Assembly (NCBI RefSeq): GCF_030531065.1
Contig: NZ_JAUNOQ010000007.1
Span: 62,001 to 126,000 of the forward strand
Direction of reading: 5' to 3'
Source: Phascolarctobacterium sp.
GTDB taxonomy: Bacteria; Bacillota; Negativicutes; Acidaminococcales; Acidaminococcaceae
DNA: 64,000 nucleotides
Part shown: positions 34,148 to 42,498 of the stretch, one piece after another
How positions within the stretch are numbered: the first letter of the stretch is position 1
How the letters are laid out: each line of letters opens with the position of its first letter
The notes under the pieces: model-generated
Seen by the model: the letters and a program-made list of their open reading frames with translations, nothing else
Told to the model about the DNA's origin: nothing
The model's database searches: none
Program-made: the position numbers and the translations under genes

Positions 34148-34217
34148 TGGGAAAACGGCGGTGGAAAACAAAAAAATATATGCCTTGAAAGCATATTATA
34201 GCGTAAAGAATAAGTAT

Positions 34218-34246
34218 TTGATATAGAGTGCGACTGCCATTATAAT
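34218..34246 (+). promoter_or_regulatory. Promoter of the secreted hydrolase gene
   Basis: TTGATA (34218-34223), 17-base spacer, TATAAT (34241-34246), about 60 bases before the start codon. Confidence 0.75.
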
Positions 34247-34306
34247 GAAGATAGTTCGAGAGATATATTTTGCAGATGAAAAATATTTTGAGGAGGTAGA
34301 TTGATT

Positions 34307-35368
34307 ATGAAGATGAGCAGAATGAAAAAACTGGCGGGCTTGCTGGCGTTAGGGTTGACGTTAGCTGTGTGCGGCGCTGCGGGAGCAGCTTATGAGCCGC
34401 AAAAGCCTGCGGACGCCGCTAATTTTTATCAAAGCGCCGAGCTGGAAAAACGCAGCGTCAGCTTTAAGAGCCTGTACGATTTGAAAATCGCCGGGAATTT
34501 ATACCTGCCTAAGCAAATGCAGGCCGACAAAAAATACAGCGCGATTATCGTAGGGCACCCCATGGGCGCAGTCAAAGAACAAAGCGCCGATTTGTACGCG
34601 CAGAAGCTGGCGGAGCGCGGCTTTGTCACTCTGTCCATCGACCTGCCGTATTGGGGCGGCAGCGAGGGGACGCCGCGCAATTCTGTGAATACGGCGGCTT
34701 ATGCCGACGCTTTCAGCTCCGCCGTGGATTATTTAGGCACGCGCAGTTTTATTGACCGGGAGAAGATTGGCGTTATCGGTATTTGCGGCAGCGGCAGCTT
34801 TGCTATCAGCGCCGCTAAGATTGACCCGCGCATTAAAGCTTTGGCTACCGTTAGCATGTACGATATGGGCGCGGCTGTGCGCGACGGTCTGCGTCACAGC
34901 ACCACCCTGGAGCAGCGCAAGCAGCTTGCGGCAGCGGCGGCGGAGCAGCGCTATAAGGAATTTTTGGGCGGCGAGAAGGAATATACCAGCGGTACTGTTC
35001 ACGAAATTACCGATAAATCGTCGGCTATTGAAAAGGAATTTTTTGATTTTTACCGTACTGAGCGCGGAGAGGTAACGCCGCCGGGCGCAAATCCGCAAAC
35101 TACTACCCATCCGACGTTGACCAGCTTCGTAAGCTTTATGAATTTCTATCCCTTCAACGATATTGAAACTATTGCGCCGCGACCGCTGCTCTTTATCGCC
35201 GGGGACAAGGCGCATTCCTTGGAGTTCAGCGAGGACGCCTATCGCCGCGCGGCCGAACCGAAGGAATTGTATTTAGTGAAGGGCGCGGGCCACGTCGATT
35301 TATACGACCGCGTAAACCTCATTCCCTTCGCCAAGCTGGGTTCTTTCTTCCATAAATATCTGGACTAA
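34307..35368 (+). CDS. Exported alpha/beta hydrolase
   Basis: A 353-residue hydrolase with a signal peptide (KKLAGLLALGLTLAVCGAAGA, cleavage near residue 28). The core has SAIIVGHPMGAVKEQ, SIDLPYWGGSEG, a nucleophile-elbow region GVIGICGSGSFAIS (cysteine or serine nucleophile not settled), LLFIAGDKAHS and the catalytic histidine in VKGAGHVDLYD. It resembles dienelactone-hydrolase-like and xylan-esterase-like proteins. ATG at 34307 is 10 bases after AGGAGG; a TTG at 34301 is too close. Substrate unknown; location envelope or periplasm. Confidence 0.82.
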   Translation: MKMSRMKKLAGLLALGLTLAVCGAAGAAYEPQKPADAANFYQSAELEKRSVSFKSLYDLKIAGNLYLPKQMQADKKYSAIIVGHPMGAVKEQSADLYAQKLAERGFVTLSIDLPYWGGSEGTPRNSVNTAAYADAFSSAVDYLGTRSFIDREKIGVIGICGSGSFAISAAKIDPRIKALATVSMYDMGAAVRDGLRHSTTLEQRKQLAAAAAEQRYKEFLGGEKEYTSGTVHEITDKSSAIEKEFFDFYRTERGEVTPPGANPQTTTHPTLTSFVSFMNFYPFNDIETIAPRPLLFIAGDKAHSLEFSEDAYRRAAEPKELYLVKGAGHVDLYDRVNLIPFAKLGSFFHKYLD

Positions 35369-35401
35369 AGGCGAGGGATAAGCAAACGCTAAAAAATCAC
35401 T

Positions 35402-35433
35402 GCCGCCGACGTGCGCTGTCGGCGGTATTTTTA
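35402..35433 (+). terminator. Terminator of the hydrolase gene
   Basis: GCCGCCGAC (35402-35410) pairs with GTCGGCGGT (35418-35426), followed by ATTTTTATT. Confidence 0.85.
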
Positions 35434-35503
35434 TTGGAAGAAAGCGGGGCGATTTTAAACTATGCTGCCAATGTGCTATAATAAAAGCACTGGAGGTGCA
35501 GCC

Positions 35504-36397
35504 ATGGAATTACGGGTATTGCGCTATTTTTTAACAGTTGTGCGGGAGGGGGGCATCGTAGCTGCCGCGGAAACGCTGCATCTGACGCAGCCCACCCTGT
35601 CGCGCCAGCTGAAAGAATTAGAAGAGGAAGTAGGCGCGCAGCTTTTTATTCGCGGCAATAAAACGCAGAAGATAGTCTTGACGGATAAGGGACAGCTTTT
35701 GCGCAACCGGGCGGAGGATTTGCTGGCCTTGGCTGATAAAGCCTGGCAGGAGCTGCAAGAGGACGAAAGCGAAATCAGCGGGACGGTGCAGATAGGCTGC
35801 GGCGAAAGCGACGGTATGCGTTTGCTGGCGCAGGCAGCGCAACGGCTGCGCTTAAAATATCCCGATATTAAAGTAGATTTGTACAGCGGTAACGCGGAAA
35901 ATGTTAAAGAACGCCTGGACAAGGGACTGCTGGATTTTGGCTTGTTCATTCAGCCGACCAATTTGCAGAAGTACGAAACGCTGCGGCTTCCTGTTACCGA
36001 CCGCTGGGGGGTGCTGGTGCGCCGCGATTCCATTTTGGCGAAGCGGGAAAATTTGACGGCGCAGGATTTGCAGGGCCTGCCGCTTTTAGTCAGCAGTCAG
36101 GAAACTGTGCTGCACAATTTGCAGCAATGGTTTCAGCTGCAGCCAGATAAACTGCGCATAGTAGGAACATATAATTTATTATTTAACGCGGCGCTGCTCG
36201 TGGAGGAAGGCTTCGGCTGCGCCGTATGCCTGGATAAATTACTGGTGGGCGTCAGCGACAAGCTGCGTTTTGTACCGCTGTCGCCGCAAGTAGAAATGGA
36301 CATCGATTTGGCTTGGCGGCGTTACCAGCCTTTAAGCAAAGCGGCGGCTGCGTTTTTAAAAGAAACGCGCGCGTTGTGCGAACTTGTGTCCGTATAA
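35504..36397 (+). CDS. LysR-family transcriptional regulator
   Basis: A 297-residue LysR regulator. The N-terminal winged helix reads ELRVLRYFLTVVREGGIVAAAETLHLTQPTLSRQLKELEEEVG; the effector-binding domain follows from about residue 90. ATG at 35504 has GGAGGTG upstream. The preceding hydrolase gene has its own terminator, so the target is not clear. Its end overlaps the -35 zone of the type I toxin promoter. Confidence 0.9.
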   Translation: MELRVLRYFLTVVREGGIVAAAETLHLTQPTLSRQLKELEEEVGAQLFIRGNKTQKIVLTDKGQLLRNRAEDLLALADKAWQELQEDESEISGTVQIGCGESDGMRLLAQAAQRLRLKYPDIKVDLYSGNAENVKERLDKGLLDFGLFIQPTNLQKYETLRLPVTDRWGVLVRRDSILAKRENLTAQDLQGLPLLVSSQETVLHNLQQWFQLQPDKLRIVGTYNLLFNAALLVEEGFGCAVCLDKLLVGVSDKLRFVPLSPQVEMDIDLAWRRYQPLSKAAAAFLKETRALCELVSV

Positions 36398-36399
36398 TA

Positions 36400-36428
36400 T
36401 TGCGCGCTTGGGTGGAGAATGTTATAAT
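36400..36428 (+). promoter_or_regulatory. Promoter of the small toxin mRNA
   Basis: TTGCGC (36400-36405), 17-base spacer, TATAAT (36423-36428). The RNA would start near 36436 with AGGTACTAC and have a leader of over 100 bases before the peptide. Confidence 0.65.
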
Positions 36429-36548
36429 ATTGTACAGGTACTACTGAACGGTAGGCGGTGTCCCTCTTATTAAGAGGGTGCAGCCCTCTAAACAAAGAAA
36501 TCCCATAGCCTTTGCTACGGGAAATCAATGCGGAAAGAGGGTGATACC

Positions 36549-36638
36549 ATGAATATACTTGAGATATTAGCGTTACTTAGTTTAGTAATCGCTTGCATTA
36601 GCTTGGGTTATATGATTGGAAGAAATGCAAAAAAATAA
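36549..36638 (+). CDS. Small hydrophobic peptide, probable type I (holin-like) toxin
   Basis: A 29-residue peptide, essentially one membrane helix (ILALLSLVIACISLGYMIG) with the charged tail GRNAKK. Start ATG at 36549 follows GAGGGTGAT. The architecture (long leader, single-helix peptide, shared terminator, opposing strong promoter) is that of the holin-like type I toxins of Firmicutes. Such peptides damage the membrane when their antisense RNA is missing. It is too short for ordinary gene finding. Confidence 0.72.
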   Translation: MNILEILALLSLVIACISLGYMIGRNAKK

Positions 36639-36668
36639 CCGCCACGTCGACCAAAACTAGCGGTTATT
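36634..36668. terminator. Shared bidirectional terminator of toxin and antisense RNA
   Basis: AATAACCGC (36634-36642) pairs with GCGGTTATT (36660-36668), with T-runs on both strands. Confidence 0.8.
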
Positions 36669-36719
36669 TTTTGTAACTAAAATTTTGGGGACAACCGTCT
36701 ATCGGTAGTACCTCTTTCA
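36634..36719 (-). ncRNA. Candidate antisense RNA (antitoxin) of the type I system
   Basis: A near-consensus minus-strand promoter, TTGACT (36749-36754), 17 bases, TATAAT (36726-36731), fires towards the toxin gene. The RNA would begin near 36719 and end at the shared hairpin, about 85 nt. Its 5' part (AGGTACTACCGATAGACGGT) closely resembles the 5' end of the toxin mRNA. Confidence 0.65.
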
Positions 36720-36770
36720 TTTATTATTATAGCTATAATCTTTAAAAAAGTCAAATTTTGCAGAAGCGCT

Positions 36771-36835
36771 CTTTTTAGCTTTCCTATCGCGCAACGCGAG
36801 GGGAAAAGAAAGTTCGCTATAAAAATAAAGCTGCG
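36771..36835. repeat. Dispersed intergenic repeat, copy 2
   Basis: Shares GCAACGCGAGGGGAAAA and TTCGCTATAAAAATAAAGCT with 34048-34113, in the same orientation. Confidence 0.6.
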
Positions 36836-36962
36836 CGCAAATTTTGACGATATTTTACAAGATGCCTGCGGGTAGTAAGGTATACAATAAAAAATATGCA
36901 GATATCGCCTGGCGAAGATTTTACAGACTGCATTTAGATTATTAAAGAAGGGAGGCGGGGCC

Positions 36963-37793
36963 GTGAAGCAAGGCAGCCGCACGATACGTTACGACGAACA
37001 GCTGCATTTGGAGGCTTACAGCTTTGAGGGCGTGGCCCAGAGCTTTCCTCAGCATTTCCACGCTTACTATGTGTGGGGCTATGCGGCGCAGGGCGAGCGG
37101 CTGCTGACCTGCTGCGGCAAGCAGCTGACGCTGGCGGCGGGGGAGACGGTTTTATTTAATCCGGGGGACGATCACGGCTGCGTGCAAAGCTCGGAGGCGG
37201 CACTGCATTATTTGGCGCTGAACGTGCCGCCGGAAACTATGGCGCGGCTGGCGCAGGAGCTTACCGGCTCGGAACAGCTGCCGCGTTTTGCGCCTGCGGT
37301 AGTCAGCGACAGGGAGGCCGCCTATTATCTGCGCTCGCTGCACGCTTTGATTATGAACGGAGCGCAGGCTTTTGCCAAAGAGGAGGCGCTGCTGCTGTTG
37401 GCGTCGCTGCTCCTGGAGCGTTACGGCGCGGCGTCCTGCCCTGCGGCCGCGGCCAGCGATACGGCGGTGGAAAAGGCCTGCGCGTATATGCAGGAGCAGT
37501 TTGCCCAACGTCTGACGCTGGAAAATATCTGCCGGGCGGCCGGGCTCAGCAAATCCTCGCTGCTGCGCAGCTTTACGCGGGCCAAGGGCGTTACGCCCTA
37601 CCGTTATTTGCAGACCGTGCGCGTAAGCCGGGCGCAGAAGCTTTTGGAGAGCGGAGAAACGCCTGCGACGGCCGCGCTGCTGACGGGCTTTGCCGACCAA
37701 AGCCATTTTACCAATACCTTTACCAATTTTATCGGGCTGACGCCGGGCAGCTACCGGGAAATGTTTCTGAAAGCGGGGCGGGAATATGAATAA
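36963..37793 (+). CDS. AraC-family transcriptional regulator
   Basis: A 276-residue regulator. The N-terminal half is a cupin sensor (FPQHFHAYYVWGYAAQGER, then ETVLFNPGDDHGC); the C-terminal half has two helix-turn-helix units, LTLENICRAAGLSKSSLLRSFTRAKGVTPYRYL and ATAALLTGFADQSHFTNTFTNFIGLTPGSYR. GTG start at 36963 follows GGGAGG. It overlaps the DMT transporter gene by 8 bases and probably controls this small operon. Confidence 0.9.
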   Translation: MKQGSRTIRYDEQLHLEAYSFEGVAQSFPQHFHAYYVWGYAAQGERLLTCCGKQLTLAAGETVLFNPGDDHGCVQSSEAALHYLALNVPPETMARLAQELTGSEQLPRFAPAVVSDREAAYYLRSLHALIMNGAQAFAKEEALLLLASLLLERYGAASCPAAAASDTAVEKACAYMQEQFAQRLTLENICRAAGLSKSSLLRSFTRAKGVTPYRYLQTVRVSRAQKLLESGETPATAALLTGFADQSHFTNTFTNFIGLTPGSYREMFLKAGREYE

Positions 37794-38661
37794 TTGCGGG
37801 AGCGGGCATTTGGCCGCGCTGTTCACTATTTTGATTTGGGGTACAACCTTTATCGCTACCAAAATTTTGTTGACGACGCTGACGCCGGTGGAAATTTTAT
37901 TTTTGCGTTTCGTTTTAGGCTTTGCGGCGTTGTGGCTGGCGCGACCGAAGTTTTTGCGGACGCAAAACTCTAAGCAGGAGCTGACGTTGGCGGTGGCAGG
38001 GCTCTGCGGCATTTGCCTGTACTATCTTTTGGAAAATATCGCCTTGACCTATACGCTGGCTTCCAACGTGGGCGTGATTATTTCGGCGGCTCCCTTTTTA
38101 ACGGCGCTGCTGGAGTGCGCGGCGGCCAAAAACCGCCGCGGTCTGACGCGGTGGTTTTTCGTCGGCTTTATTACGGCTATGGTTGGCGTTTGCCTGCTGA
38201 GCTTTCACGGGACGCGGCTGGCGTTCAATCCCTTGGGCGACGGTCTGGCCTTGGCGGCGGCGCTGGTGTGGGCCTGCTATTCCCTGCTGATGCAAAAAAT
38301 CGCCGCCTATGGCTATCCCACCATTTTGGCGACGCGGCGAATTTTTGCTTACGGCCTGCTGTTTATGCTGCCCTGCGCGGCCTTGTCAGATACTGCCTGG
38401 AATTGGGCGGCGCTGCGGCAGCCTTTGTACCTGGGCAATCTGCTTTTTTTGGGGCTGGGGGCTTCGGCGCTGTGCTTTGTAACCTGGAATTATGCGGTAA
38501 AAATTTTAGGGCCGCTGCGGACCAGTGTGTATATTTATTTGGTGCCGGTTATTACGGTGACGGCTGCGGCGGTAATTTTGCGCGAGCCTTTTACCTTGAC
38601 TACAGCGGCGGGGACGGCGCTGGCTATGACGGGCTTGTTTATATCGGGCTGGAAAAGCTGA
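37786..38661 (+). CDS. EamA/DMT-family transporter
   Basis: A 291-residue transporter with ten predicted helices in two EamA repeats (TILIWGTTFIATKILLTTLTPVE; VWACYSLLMQKIAAYG). The family mostly exports amino acids or metabolites. Its start lies in the end of the AraC gene, so the two are coupled. The substrate is unknown; the regulator's cupin domain probably senses it. Confidence 0.9.
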   Translation: MNNCGSGHLAALFTILIWGTTFIATKILLTTLTPVEILFLRFVLGFAALWLARPKFLRTQNSKQELTLAVAGLCGICLYYLLENIALTYTLASNVGVIISAAPFLTALLECAAAKNRRGLTRWFFVGFITAMVGVCLLSFHGTRLAFNPLGDGLALAAALVWACYSLLMQKIAAYGYPTILATRRIFAYGLLFMLPCAALSDTAWNWAALRQPLYLGNLLFLGLGASALCFVTWNYAVKILGPLRTSVYIYLVPVITVTAAAVILREPFTLTTAAGTALAMTGLFISGWKS

Positions 38662-38680
38662 TAGGAGATGTAAAAAGTCG

Positions 38681-39103
38681 ATGGATAATAAAAATGAGAA
38701 ATGCGTTTTAGTTTTAGACGCGGAGCTGCCGTTGGGCTTATTAGCTAATACGGCGGCTATTTTAGGCGTAACCTTGGGCAGCAAATTGCCGGAGATTGTA
38801 GGGTCGGACGTTTACGACGGCGAGGGGCAGAAGCATTTGGGCATTGTGACCATACCCGTGCCCGTGCTGGCCGGAAATAAACTGCTGTTGGCGGAATTAC
38901 GCAGGAGGCTTAACGAAGAAGAATTTGCCGGAGTTATCGCAGTGGATTTTTCGGATTTGGCGCAGGGTTGCAAAACCTACGACGAGTTTATAAACAAAAT
39001 GCGCGCTGCCGACGGCAACGCGCTGAATTATTTTGGCTTGATGTTATGCGGCGGCAAAAAGCAAATCGCCAGGCTGACCGGCAATCTGCCGCTGTTGCGC
39101 TAA
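38681..39103 (+). CDS. DUF2000-family protein
   Basis: A 140-residue protein matching DUF2000: KCVLVLDAELPLGLLANTAAILGVTLGS at the N-terminus and YFGLMLCGGKKQIARLTGNLPLLR at the C-terminus. The fold is said to resemble peptidyl-tRNA hydrolase, but no activity is established. It follows the DMT transporter by 19 bases, in the same operon as the AraC regulator. Confidence 0.82.
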   Translation: MDNKNEKCVLVLDAELPLGLLANTAAILGVTLGSKLPEIVGSDVYDGEGQKHLGIVTIPVPVLAGNKLLLAELRRRLNEEEFAGVIAVDFSDLAQGCKTYDEFINKMRAADGNALNYFGLMLCGGKKQIARLTGNLPLLR

Positions 39104-39201
39104 GCGTTATTTTGCAAAGCGCGGTGATTTTCTTTTGCTGCTTCAGCCTGCTGCAGCAATTTTTGGAACGTCTGTTGTAAATTAAAAACGTAAGCGAAAT
39201 A

Positions 39202-39234
39202 AAAAATCCGCAGCCGGATAAGCTGCGGATTTTT
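39202..39234. terminator. Bidirectional terminator between the DUF2000 gene and metQ
   Basis: AAAAATCCGCAGC pairs perfectly with GCTGCGGATTTTT, 7-base loop. It serves the convergent metNIQ operon and the plus-strand operon. Confidence 0.9.
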
Positions 39235-39244
39235 GTCGCTTCAA

Positions 39245-40072
39245 TTAAAAGCCGGTGGTGATAGTTCCCTTGAAATGGTCCTCGATAAATTTTTTGTTTT
39301 CTGCGGATTGATAGATTTTTTTCAGCTGCGCGATGCGCGGGTCGCCTGCGTTGGCTTTAGTCGTAACGAAAATATTCAGGAACGGGTTGTCGGGGCGCTC
39401 GATGAGCAGCGAATCCTTCGTGGGATTCAGGTTCGCTACCAAAGCGTAGTTGGCGTTGATAACGGCGATATCCAGATCGGGCATAGCCTTGGGAATGGAA
39501 GCCGCGTCCAGCTCGCGGATTTGGTAATTCTTTTCGTTCTTCGTAATATCGGCCACGGTGGCGGTGACGGAATTTTTATCCTTCAGCTCGATGAAGCTCT
39601 TATCGGCCAGCATCAGCAGAGCGCGCGCGCCGTTGGACGGGTCGTTGGGGATGCCGATAATAGCGCCGGCCGGGATATCCTCAACCTTTTTGTATTTGCT
39701 GGAATAAATAGCCATGGGGAAGTTTACGGTTTTGAAAACTTCAACCAATTCAAATTTAGGTTCCTTCTTTAAGGTAGCGGCCAGATAGGGAGCGTGCTGC
39801 ATGCTGTTGGCAAATAGCTCGTTCTGGCTCAGAGCCACGTTGGGAGAAACGAAATCGGAAAATTCCACGACTTCGATTTTCAGACCGTCCTTTTCGGCCA
39901 GCTTTTTAACATTGTCCATAATTTCCGCGTGGGGTCCTGCGGTTACGCCGATTTTTACCGGCGCGCTGGGGTCAGCTTTTTTGGCTTCTTTGCTGTCGTC
40001 GCCGCAGCCTGCAGCAAGTAAAGTCAGGGCGCAAAGAGCGACGGTGATTAAAATTTTGCTTAATTTATTCAT
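39245..40072 (-). CDS. metQ: MetQ methionine-binding lipoprotein
   Basis: A 275-residue NlpA-family lipoprotein, lipobox LAAGC with cysteine 23. Typical strings: KIGVTAGPHAEIMDNV, VALSQNELFANSMQHAPYL and GIPNDPSNGARALLMLA. It is the last gene of metNIQ, 84 bases after metI. Where the orphan copy has DANFFQHEPYL this one has ANSMQHAPYL, so their ligands may differ. Confidence 0.93.
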   Translation of the reverse strand: MNKLSKILITVALCALTLLAAGCGDDSKEAKKADPSAPVKIGVTAGPHAEIMDNVKKLAEKDGLKIEVVEFSDFVSPNVALSQNELFANSMQHAPYLAATLKKEPKFELVEVFKTVNFPMAIYSSKYKKVEDIPAGAIIGIPNDPSNGARALLMLADKSFIELKDKNSVTATVADITKNEKNYQIRELDAASIPKAMPDLDIAVINANYALVANLNPTKDSLLIERPDNPFLNIFVTTKANAGDPRIAQLKKIYQSAENKKFIEDHFKGTITTGF

Positions 40073-40156
40073 TGTTATGCCTCCTCGTAATGTGTTGTTA
40101 AATTTATAGCTGGGCGGGAAGCGCGCTTTCCCGACCTGGCAATCGTTGGATTAAAA

Positions 40157-40816
40157 TTATAATTTGTTTTTGTTCAGCTTCTTGGAAGCGTAATCGCCCA
40201 GGGATTGCATAGCCTGTACCATAACGATCAGGACTACGACTGTGGCCAGCATAACGTCCATCTGGAAACGCTGGTAGCCGTAGCGGATAGCAAGGTCGCC
40301 CAAGCCGCCGCCGCCAAGCGTACCCGCCATGGCGGAATAGCCGATTAAGCTGATAATCGCCAGCGTTACGCCCAAAACGATGGAATGCAGCGATTCTGGC
40401 AACAGCACTTTGGTGATGATCTGCATGGGGCTGGCGCCCATAGCCTGCGCCGCTTCAATAATGCCGGGGTTGATTTCCAACAGCGAGGATTCGATGATAC
40501 GGGCAATAAACGGAGCCGCCGAAATCGTCAGCGGGACGATGGCCGCGGTGGTGCCGATGGAGGAGCTCACGATCATGCGGGTCAGGGGAATGATGGCTAC
40601 CATTAAAATAATGAAGGGCGTGGAGCGCGTAGCGTTGACCACTGCGCCTAAAATACTATTGACCGCCTGATTGGGCAGGATGTGCTCCTTGCGGGTGACG
40701 GTTAAAATTACGCCTAAGGGAATGCCGATCAGCGTGGATAAGATAGTGGAAGAAATTACCATGTAGCAGGTTTCCCAAAAGGATTTTAATAAAAGATTCA
40801 GCATATCAGGACTCAT
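40157..40816 (-). CDS. metI: MetI methionine ABC transporter permease
   Basis: A 219-residue permease with five predicted helices and the EAA-type coupling loop EAAQAMGASPMQIITKVLLPESL. ATG at 40816 follows GGAGGT and overlaps the metN stop by 11 bases. It imports D/L-methionine with MetN and MetQ. Confidence 0.95.
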   Translation of the reverse strand: MSPDMLNLLLKSFWETCYMVISSTILSTLIGIPLGVILTVTRKEHILPNQAVNSILGAVVNATRSTPFIILMVAIIPLTRMIVSSSIGTTAAIVPLTISAAPFIARIIESSLLEINPGIIEAAQAMGASPMQIITKVLLPESLHSIVLGVTLAIISLIGYSAMAGTLGGGGLGDLAIRYGYQRFQMDVMLATVVVLIVMVQAMQSLGDYASKKLNKNKL

Positions 40817-41843
40817 AGCCGATTACCTCCGTTTTCAGATTTTGCTGGTGCAGATATTCCAAAGCGTTTTTGATGCCGCCCTCGGTGCCGTTAATTTCAA
40901 TAATCAAAGTGCCGAAGGGAACGTCCTTGAGCTGATCGATGTTGCCGTACAAAATGCTGACATCTACGTCGAAGCGCTTAACCATACCGGAAACGATGGG
41001 CTCGCCTGCGGAATCGCCGATGAAGGAAAGGCGCACGATCAGCTTGCTGCCTTCCTTATAAGTAGCGCTGAGATTTTTATTCTTAACCATTTCGGGAATT
41101 TCGGCGTTGATAACGCTTTTGGTAAATTCCTTGGTGGTGGGATGCTGGGGATTGGTAAAGACGTCGACCATGGAGCCTTCCTCGATGATATCGCCGTTTT
41201 CAATTACGGCTACGCGGTCGCAGATAGTTTTTACAACCTCCATCTGGTGCGTGATGAGCACGATGGTCAGATTTAATTTTTTATTGATATCCTGCAGCAG
41301 CTCCAAAATGGATTTGGTGGTCTGCGGGTCCAGGGCGGAGGTGGCTTCGTCGCAGAGCAGCACCTTGGGGTTGCTGGCCAGAGCGCGGGCGATGCCGACG
41401 CGCTGCTTTTGGCCGCCGGAAAGCTGGCTGGGATAATAATCGGCGCGGGTTTCCAGCTGCACCAGCTCCAGCAGCGGGCGGATGCGTTTGTCGATTTCCG
41501 CTTTGCCGAGTCCCTGAATTTCCAGCGGGAAGGCGATATTATCGTAAACGGTGCGGCTGGTCAGCAAATTGAAATGCTGGAAGATCATGCCGATGCTTTG
41601 GCGAGCCTTGCGCAGCTGCGCGTCGTTCATGGCGGTCAGCTCCGCGCCGTCGACGAAAACCTTGCCTGCGGTGGGCTTTTCCAACATATTGATGCAGCGT
41701 ACCAGCGTGGATTTGCCTGCGCCGGACAAGCCGATGATGCCGAAAATTTCGCCGGCCTTGATGCTGAGATTGGTCTTGTGCAGGGCGTGGATATCGCCCG
41801 CTTTACTAAAGTAGGTTTTTTCTACGTTAACTAATTCTATCAT
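40806..41843 (-). CDS. metN: MetN methionine ABC transporter ATPase
   Basis: A 345-residue ATPase. Walker A GLSGAGKST, signature LSGGQKQRVGIARAL, Walker B VLLCDEATSALDP. The C-terminal about 90 residues form the NIL domain, which binds methionine and inhibits transport. ATG at 41843 follows AAAGGAT. The longer open frame upstream is translated riboswitch and is not protein. Confidence 0.95.
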   Translation of the reverse strand: MIELVNVEKTYFSKAGDIHALHKTNLSIKAGEIFGIIGLSGAGKSTLVRCINMLEKPTAGKVFVDGAELTAMNDAQLRKARQSIGMIFQHFNLLTSRTVYDNIAFPLEIQGLGKAEIDKRIRPLLELVQLETRADYYPSQLSGGQKQRVGIARALASNPKVLLCDEATSALDPQTTKSILELLQDINKKLNLTIVLITHQMEVVKTICDRVAVIENGDIIEEGSMVDVFTNPQHPTTKEFTKSVINAEIPEMVKNKNLSATYKEGSKLIVRLSFIGDSAGEPIVSGMVKRFDVDVSILYGNIDQLKDVPFGTLIIEINGTEGGIKNALEYLHQQNLKTEVIGYES

Positions 41844-41888
41844 CTTGCTGATCCTTTCTTGGGCAGAATTGGGGTATGATACAGAAAA

Positions 41889-41913
41889 ATCCTTCACCGG
41901 CACGGTGAAGGAT
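41889..41913 (-). terminator. Riboswitch expression-platform terminator of metNIQ
   Basis: ATCCTTCACCG pairs with CGGTGAAGGAT, followed on the minus strand by TTTTTC. It lies just downstream of the SAM-I aptamer. Confidence 0.85.
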
Positions 41914-41930
41914 ACAGCTTGCGTTTGTAT

Positions 41931-42031
41931 AGCTTCATCTGCCGGAAAACTCCGTTGGAATTGGCACCGTTCACCGGGGTGTGGTTGCCGTAGCTTCATC
42001 GGGCCAGTCCCTCAGCTACTCTTGATGAAAT
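41931..42031 (-). promoter_or_regulatory. SAM-I (S-box) riboswitch
   Basis: The minus strand shows the S-box core in order: TTCATCAAGAGTAGCTGAGG, GACTGGCCCGATGAAGC, ACGGCAACC, GGTGCCAATTCC and the closing GATGAAG that pairs with the 5' TTCATC. High SAM favours the terminator at 41889-41913 and shuts metNIQ off. Confidence 0.95.
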
Positions 42032-42052
42032 CTCTGTGAAGTTAGTGAGTTA

Positions 42053-42081
42053 ATAATACATCTATTTGCTAGGTTTGTCAA
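42053..42081 (-). promoter_or_regulatory. Promoter of metNIQ
   Basis: Minus-strand TTGACA (42076-42081), 17-base spacer, TATTAT (42053-42058), about 20 bases before the aptamer. Confidence 0.8.
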
Positions 42082-42107
42082 CAAAAATATCAAAAATAAA
42101 ATTTTTC

Positions 42108-42136
42108 TTGACTTTCACAAGATAAAGTATTAAAGT
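42108..42136 (+). promoter_or_regulatory. Promoter of the yerC-his operon
   Basis: TTGACT (42108-42113), 17-base spacer, TAAAGT (42131-42136). No T-box or leader peptide seen. Confidence 0.55.
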
Positions 42137-42192
42137 ATTTTTACGAGTTGTATATTAAAGTTCAAAGCGCGCAAGCGGACAGGAGGACGAAT

Positions 42193-42498
42193 ATGGCTGC
42201 TAATATTCACGATCATTTGACGGATCAATTATTCAAAGCGATTTTAAGTTTAAAAGATGAAGAGCAATGCTATAAATTTTTTGAGGATATCTGCACTATC
42301 AGCGAGCTGAAGGCGATGGCCCAGCGTTTGGAGGTAGCGCGCATGCTGAACGAGGGCTGCATTTACGAAGCTATTGTGGAAAAGACCGGCGCCAGTACGG
42401 CTACTATTTCGCGGGTCAAGCGCTGCCTGGTCTACGGCGCCGACGGTTATAATTCGGTGATGAAGGTTTTAGAAGGAGAGAAGAAGGATGACGAATAA
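42193..42498 (+). CDS. YerC/TrpR-like regulator
   Basis: A 101-residue member of the TrpR-related YerC/YecD family: SELKAMAQRLEVARMLNEG and a helix-turn-helix TGASTATISRVKRCLVYGADGY. ATG at 42193 follows AGGAGG. It overlaps hisZ by 11 bases and leads the histidine operon, so it is the obvious candidate to regulate it, though its ligand is unknown. Confidence 0.88.
   Translation: MAANIHDHLTDQLFKAILSLKDEEQCYKFFEDICTISELKAMAQRLEVARMLNEGCIYEAIVEKTGASTATISRVKRCLVYGADGYNSVMKVLEGEKKDDE

Noticed and set aside
36677-36982. 101-residue minus-strand frame across the repeat region
   Set aside because: Overlaps the antisense promoter and the dispersed repeat; protein is low quality with no ribosome site.
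41844-41999. 52-codon N-terminal extension of MetN
   Set aside because: It is translated SAM-I riboswitch and terminator; the ATG at 41843 has the ribosome site and fits the MetN family start.
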